From assembly GCA_016927125.1 (NCBI GenBank), contig JAFGNG010000099.1, forward strand, positions 1-10,102: a DNA stretch of 10,102 nt, given 5' to 3'. This DNA comes from Planctomycetota bacterium. Lineage in GTDB: Bacteria > Planctomycetota > SZUA-567 > JAFGNG01. Positions 6,840 through 10,102 of this stretch are shown piece after piece (the first letter of the stretch is position 1; each line of letters opens with the position of its first letter). The position numbers and the translations under genes were made by a program. Under the pieces are notes generated by a model. The model was not told where the DNA came from. It did not search any database and worked only from the letters and a program-made list of their open reading frames with translations.

Positions 6840-8636
6840 ATGATTGACTCGACGCGGACAGCCACTAACAATATTGTATCACCTGATGTTTCCACGCAAG
6901 CTAATTCATCAAGCTATGAATTTGTTAAGCCCGGTTCTTTCATCAAAATGGGAAAACTGGGAATCGGCGTATCTTGGCTGCTCTTTTTCGGGCTGATGGT
7001 CTACCAGGCGTTGATTGGATCTGCCCCGTCCCAATATGTTGAAGGCGATGACCTCGCTATCATCAACCATATCCAGCAGAGTGTGCAAAATCCCGACGTG
7101 ACCTGGCCGGGCGGGCATGGCAATATCTACCAGTCGGGGCTAAACACTACTCTCAGGCTGCTCTGCCGAGTCAGCGGTGCGCACTGCCTGCATGTTTTCT
7201 TCCTCATGAGTGTGTGCGGTTCGCTATTGTTTGTCATTTTCAGTTCCGGCCTGCTTGCCCGGCTCTTGCGCTGCCCGTTCCCCCTGGCGGGACTGGGTTT
7301 GCTTCTCTTCCAGGAAACGTATCTCGCGGGGGCGTATCCCAATGCAATTGTAATCGCAGCTGCCATTGCCACCGGGGCGCTCTTATTGTTGTTACTCCAG
7401 CAGGATAAATGGTGGGGTATTCTCTTTGGCAGTATTTTGCTGGGCTTGGCGGTCTGGACGCGCTTTGATGCGGGGTTGATCGCCCCGGTCTGTCTCCTGC
7501 TGTTTTACAAAGGGAGTTGGCCGCGCGCTATCCTGTTGACCATCCTGGTCGCCATCATTTCCCTCCTGGTGTTCTGGATAGGGATTACCTTCTGCGGAGT
7601 TTCCTATGAAGACCTGCTGCAGATGACCAAGGTTGGCCTGGCGGTAGAACGCACCACGCAGCAGGCGCCCATGTTCACCTCCCATTTCATGCGCTCAGGC
7701 GCGACCTTCTTGCCCGTGGGAACTCTGGTACTGCTCCTCGCCGGATGGTGGCTGTTACTACGAAAAAAGCAATGGCAATTGCTGGCAATCAGCCTGCTGG
7801 GTTTTATTCCGCTTTTTGTAACTTATTGCCCGCGTTATACCTCGCCCAGCTACTTGTTCTACTCGATTCCTTTCCTGGCGCTGGCTTGTGTCGCGGGATT
7901 TCAAACTATTCAAAAGCGCCGCTCTCTTCTCCTCGGTGTAGTCCTGATCCTGCTGCTGGGGCAGTTCATCTTGGGCGCGCGGGCGGAACTTAAGTCCAAA
8001 CCGTGGGTGCATATGCCTTCCACTAAGTTCGCCTCGCTCTATCAAAAGGATTCCTTAGGCGAAAATATCATCAATCTTGAACTGGTAATCGGGGCAGGGG
8101 TGCCGTTACCCACCGATGACGGTCCGCGTTTGCCTACGGGAATCCTCTTCTCCCCTTTGATGATCCACGAGCAGAGAGTTTTATATGTATCAAAAACCCA
8201 TGAACTGATTCAATTTATTGAAAGATATTTTAGCCAGGGCGATACCCTGTATATTCTTACCAACGATATGAAAGCCAGGGACATTACGCATTACGCACTG
8301 GAGCGGTCGGGGTTCAAGTTTGAAAGGGTGGATGATGATCCCAGTCCCATGCGGCAGGGTAAATTTTACTGGAGTGATGGCACCCGGCGGGTTGTCCATA
8401 TCAACGACATCTGCACTTCTTACAAGGTCGCGGATTATGCCCGTACCTTCGCCAAACTCGAAGGGCATGATTTCCTGTATGTGGTTACCCGGGGGAGGGT
8501 GCGTGCGACCGTCCTGCCACACCTGACCGTAGAGCGGAAGGTTTGCGAGTTTATCGATGTTTCCGGCCTCTGTGCGTTTTACATTACCGGCGGTTTTCAA
8601 TACGAGCCCGAGGTAAAGGCCCTGGAAACTGAATGA
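6840..8636 (+). CDS. Polytopic GT-C-type glycosyltransferase
   Basis: A 598-residue integral membrane protein of the GT-C type, which uses polyprenyl-phosphate sugars outside the cytoplasmic membrane. A polar N-terminus (1-38) precedes the first membrane segment (about 41-59). The following loop carries VEGDD (Glu68, Asp70, Asp71), the usual place of the GT-C acidic catalytic motif. About ten more hydrophobic segments run to residue 380 (roughly 115-137, 148-160, 164-187, 192-224, 228-252, 288-307, 311-330, 336-356, 362-380); RFD at 208-210 lies between two of them. Residues 385-598 form a soluble, probably periplasmic domain I cannot assign. The ATG follows GAGGAG (6826-6831) by eight bases. 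It is last in the putative operon, so it would logically transfer the lipid-linked sugar made by the preceding genes; the acceptor is unknown. Superfamily fairly sure, donor inferred. Confidence 0.78.
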   Translation: MIDSTRTATNNIVSPDVSTQANSSSYEFVKPGSFIKMGKLGIGVSWLLFFGLMVYQALIGSAPSQYVEGDDLAIINHIQQSVQNPDVTWPGGHGNIYQSGLNTTLRLLCRVSGAHCLHVFFLMSVCGSLLFVIFSSGLLARLLRCPFPLAGLGLLLFQETYLAGAYPNAIVIAAAIATGALLLLLLQQDKWWGILFGSILLGLAVWTRFDAGLIAPVCLLLFYKGSWPRAILLTILVAIISLLVFWIGITFCGVSYEDLLQMTKVGLAVERTTQQAPMFTSHFMRSGATFLPVGTLVLLLAGWWLLLRKKQWQLLAISLLGFIPLFVTYCPRYTSPSYLFYSIPFLALACVAGFQTIQKRRSLLLGVVLILLLGQFILGARAELKSKPWVHMPSTKFASLYQKDSLGENIINLELVIGAGVPLPTDDGPRLPTGILFSPLMIHEQRVLYVSKTHELIQFIERYFSQGDTLYILTNDMKARDITHYALERSGFKFERVDDDPSPMRQGKFYWSDGTRRVVHINDICTSYKVADYARTFAKLEGHDFLYVVTRGRVRATVLPHLTVERKVCEFIDVSGLCAFYITGGFQYEPEVKALETE

Positions 8637-8675
8637 GGATATTGTGATTTGATAAGCCTAATTTGGCATAAAGCA

Positions 8676-8703
8676 ACAGGGTTTTCCCGAAGGAAAACCC
8701 TGT
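8676..8703. terminator. Perfect hairpin between convergent genes
   Basis: ACAGGGTTTTCC (8676-8687) and GGAAAACCCTGT (8692-8703) pair perfectly over 12 bp around the loop CGAA. The hairpin sits 39 bases after the GT-C stop and 25 bases beyond the stop of the opposing gene, as expected for a shared bidirectional terminator. T runs are poor on both sides (CTTATGG on +, TGCTTTATG on -), so it may instead protect mRNA 3' ends. Confidence 0.7.
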
Positions 8704-8728
8704 CTTATGGATTTGATGGCCGCTAAGT

Positions 8729-10102
8729 TTAATCTTCTGCCAATTGCTGCAACAGCCTGACTGCAGCTCCGGCAATCGCCTCGCCACCCTCGGCGCCGAT
8801 TCTCGCGGTTTCAACCTTGAAGCTGTTGATCTCTGCCTGGTCGATTGCTTTTTGCGTAGGCACATACCCGATATCCCGGACATTGGAAAGCTCTATCACC
8901 AGGGTCGTGGGGAAGGGGGAGGCCTTCTTGATATCCATGCCGTATTCGACAAAGATCTCTCCCGGCATGGTTACAATCGCGACATCCTTGCTGAGCCTGA
9001 AAGCCTGCACTTCGGCAGGACGTGAGGCTTCACCCCGCTCCCGGGCGTCTGCCAGCCTGTTTATGAAACGCTTTTTGTTCGGATTCCGGTTCAGCCTCGC
9101 AGCCACTTCGGGAGCCACCTCTTCCCCGCGGGCCCAGGCCAGTTCTTCTTCGGTGTAACTCCGGAAGGGGGCGTCGACCGTTTCGCTCAGTACCGCCAGG
9201 GAGGGCTGCGTTATTTCCTTCGCCGTGGGCAGTTCCTGCAGGATTACGCCCGCGAGCGCCTCGCCGTGGCGCTTGCATTCCGCAAACCCATCGGCGGCAT
9301 CAGGATTAAAGCAGTCCACATGATTGATGTCCCCGCACGGACCCTGTCCGAAAAGGGAGACAAAATCCATGCCGAATTCCCTCTGCAAGGCCTGTTCAAG
9401 ATAGATAGGATAATCCGGGAAATTGATCTCCCGGCCGTCAGGAAGGACGCCATCAATCGGGCCAAGGCAGCAGACATGCATGGCAAAACTGCTCACGGAG
9501 GCGATGGCTTCATTACTGTCTTCATCAGAGAACATGATGAAGCCGACATCCTCGTCGACCGGCCCGGCGTGCTTGACCAGCCCTTCCTCCAGCACCTTGG
9601 GATTATACTTGATGCTGCCATCTGCCATGAAGTATCTGCGGTTTTGGGCATGGCCGGAGAGCTTGCCCATTGCGGCTTTCATCTTGACCGGCTGGGCGTT
9701 CCCGTTGGCATCGACAATTGCCTCGGCCATGCGGTCAACCAGGAAGTTGACGCGACTGACCTGGAAATTCTTAGTTATGGCAGCCCGGCATTTTTCCTGC
9801 AACCGCCTTCTGTTGTACTCGGTAAATTCTTCTTTAAGCATCTTCCCCAAATCCGCAGGCAAATCCGGGTCGCCTATTTCGGGGTTAGAATATTTTTGCA
9901 GTCTCGGCCCTAACTCTTCCGCGATCTGGTTTGCCCGGACAGCGGCGAGTTCTGGATGAAATCTGTTGAAGCACGAATCCAGCAACTGCTGCGCAACCGC
10001 TGCTTCCGATTTATTGACTAATGCCTCTGCCAGTTTGAGGGCGTTGTCCTGGGTTAGCTTTTGATCGATTTCTTTACAGAGGTTGTTATTGATCTCTGCA
10101 TA
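8729..10102 (-). CDS. Neutral/alkaline ceramidase-like hydrolase, 5' partial
   Basis: The frame stays open to the right edge (first codon TAT at 10102-10100), so the true start and N-terminus lie outside; 457 residues are present. The in-frame TTG at 9985 is probably internal. Features of the neutral ceramidase N-terminal-domain fold are visible, numbered from the window edge: SSFAMHVCCLGP with a candidate zinc ligand His209, DYPIYLEQALQREFG, GQGPCGDINHVD (about 252-263), MPGEIFVEYG with Glu382, and DIGYVPT with Tyr413. These fit the His, Glu and Tyr metal-site pattern of that family. Bacterial relatives are often secreted, but the signal-peptide region is missing here. Many PVC bacteria carry divergent members with no proven ceramide substrate, so amidase activity on another lipid or amide is possible. 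It is convergent with the glycosylation operon and probably unrelated to it. Confidence 0.82.
   Translation of the reverse strand, partial: YAEINNNLCKEIDQKLTQDNALKLAEALVNKSEAAVAQQLLDSCFNRFHPELAAVRANQIAEELGPRLQKYSNPEIGDPDLPADLGKMLKEEFTEYNRRRLQEKCRAAITKNFQVSRVNFLVDRMAEAIVDANGNAQPVKMKAAMGKLSGHAQNRRYFMADGSIKYNPKVLEEGLVKHAGPVDEDVGFIMFSDEDSNEAIASVSSFAMHVCCLGPIDGVLPDGREINFPDYPIYLEQALQREFGMDFVSLFGQGPCGDINHVDCFNPDAADGFAECKRHGEALAGVILQELPTAKEITQPSLAVLSETVDAPFRSYTEEELAWARGEEVAPEVAARLNRNPNKKRFINRLADARERGEASRPAEVQAFRLSKDVAIVTMPGEIFVEYGMDIKKASPFPTTLVIELSNVRDIGYVPTQKAIDQAEINSFKVETARIGAEGGEAIAGAAVRLLQQLAED

Noticed and set aside
9266..9913. Open frame of 215 codons on the + strand inside the ceramidase-like gene
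   Set aside because: It is antisense to a gene with conserved family motifs and lacks a ribosome binding site and any recognisable motif, so it is a shadow frame.

Overview
The window looks like chromosomal DNA from a Gram-negative bacterium of roughly balanced base composition: gene bodies are moderately GC-rich and the gaps between them strongly AT-rich. Gram-negative character is inferred from the envelope-polysaccharide genes, which include close homologues of the enterobacterial common antigen enzymes WecD and WecE. A divergent neutral-ceramidase-like protein of a type I associate with Planctomycetes, Lentisphaerae and relatives suggests the PVC superphylum. That placement is a weak inference, because no rRNA or other phylogenetic marker is present.

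Layout. Positions 1-870 hold no protein gene. They carry a complete tRNA-Gly (anticodon CCC, CCA encoded) with a hairpin after it, then a gene-free stretch that ends in a textbook intrinsic terminator (584-616) and may be a small structured RNA. A consensus sigma70-type promoter follows (TTGACA-N16-TATAAT, 726-753). It faces a two-gene unit on the + strand: an MBOAT-family O-acyltransferase (probably starting at TTG 871, not ATG 856) overlapped by 32 bases by a membrane-anchored SGNH/GDSL-type protein. Such pairs typically O-acetylate extracytoplasmic polysaccharides.

After a 321-base AT-rich gap with a second strong promoter (TTGACA-N16-TAAAAT, 3797-3824), four + strand genes form a probable operon (3890-8636): a GtrB/ArnC-type polyprenyl-phosphate glycosyltransferase, a WecD-like N-acetyltransferase, a WecE-like sugar aminotransferase and a multi-spanning GT-C glycosyltransferase. 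Read together, WecE aminates dTDP-4-keto-6-deoxyglucose, WecD acetylates the product to dTDP-Fuc4NAc, the GT2 enzyme loads the sugar onto undecaprenyl phosphate, and after flipping the GT-C enzyme transfers it to an unknown acceptor in the periplasm. This would be a three-component-type glycosylation module that carries its own sugar-modifying enzymes but has no flippase gene in the window. The module is inferred from gene content; each family call is well supported by motifs.

A convergent gene on the - strand, cut by the right edge of the window, encodes the neutral-ceramidase-like protein. A perfect 12-bp hairpin lies between it and the operon end.
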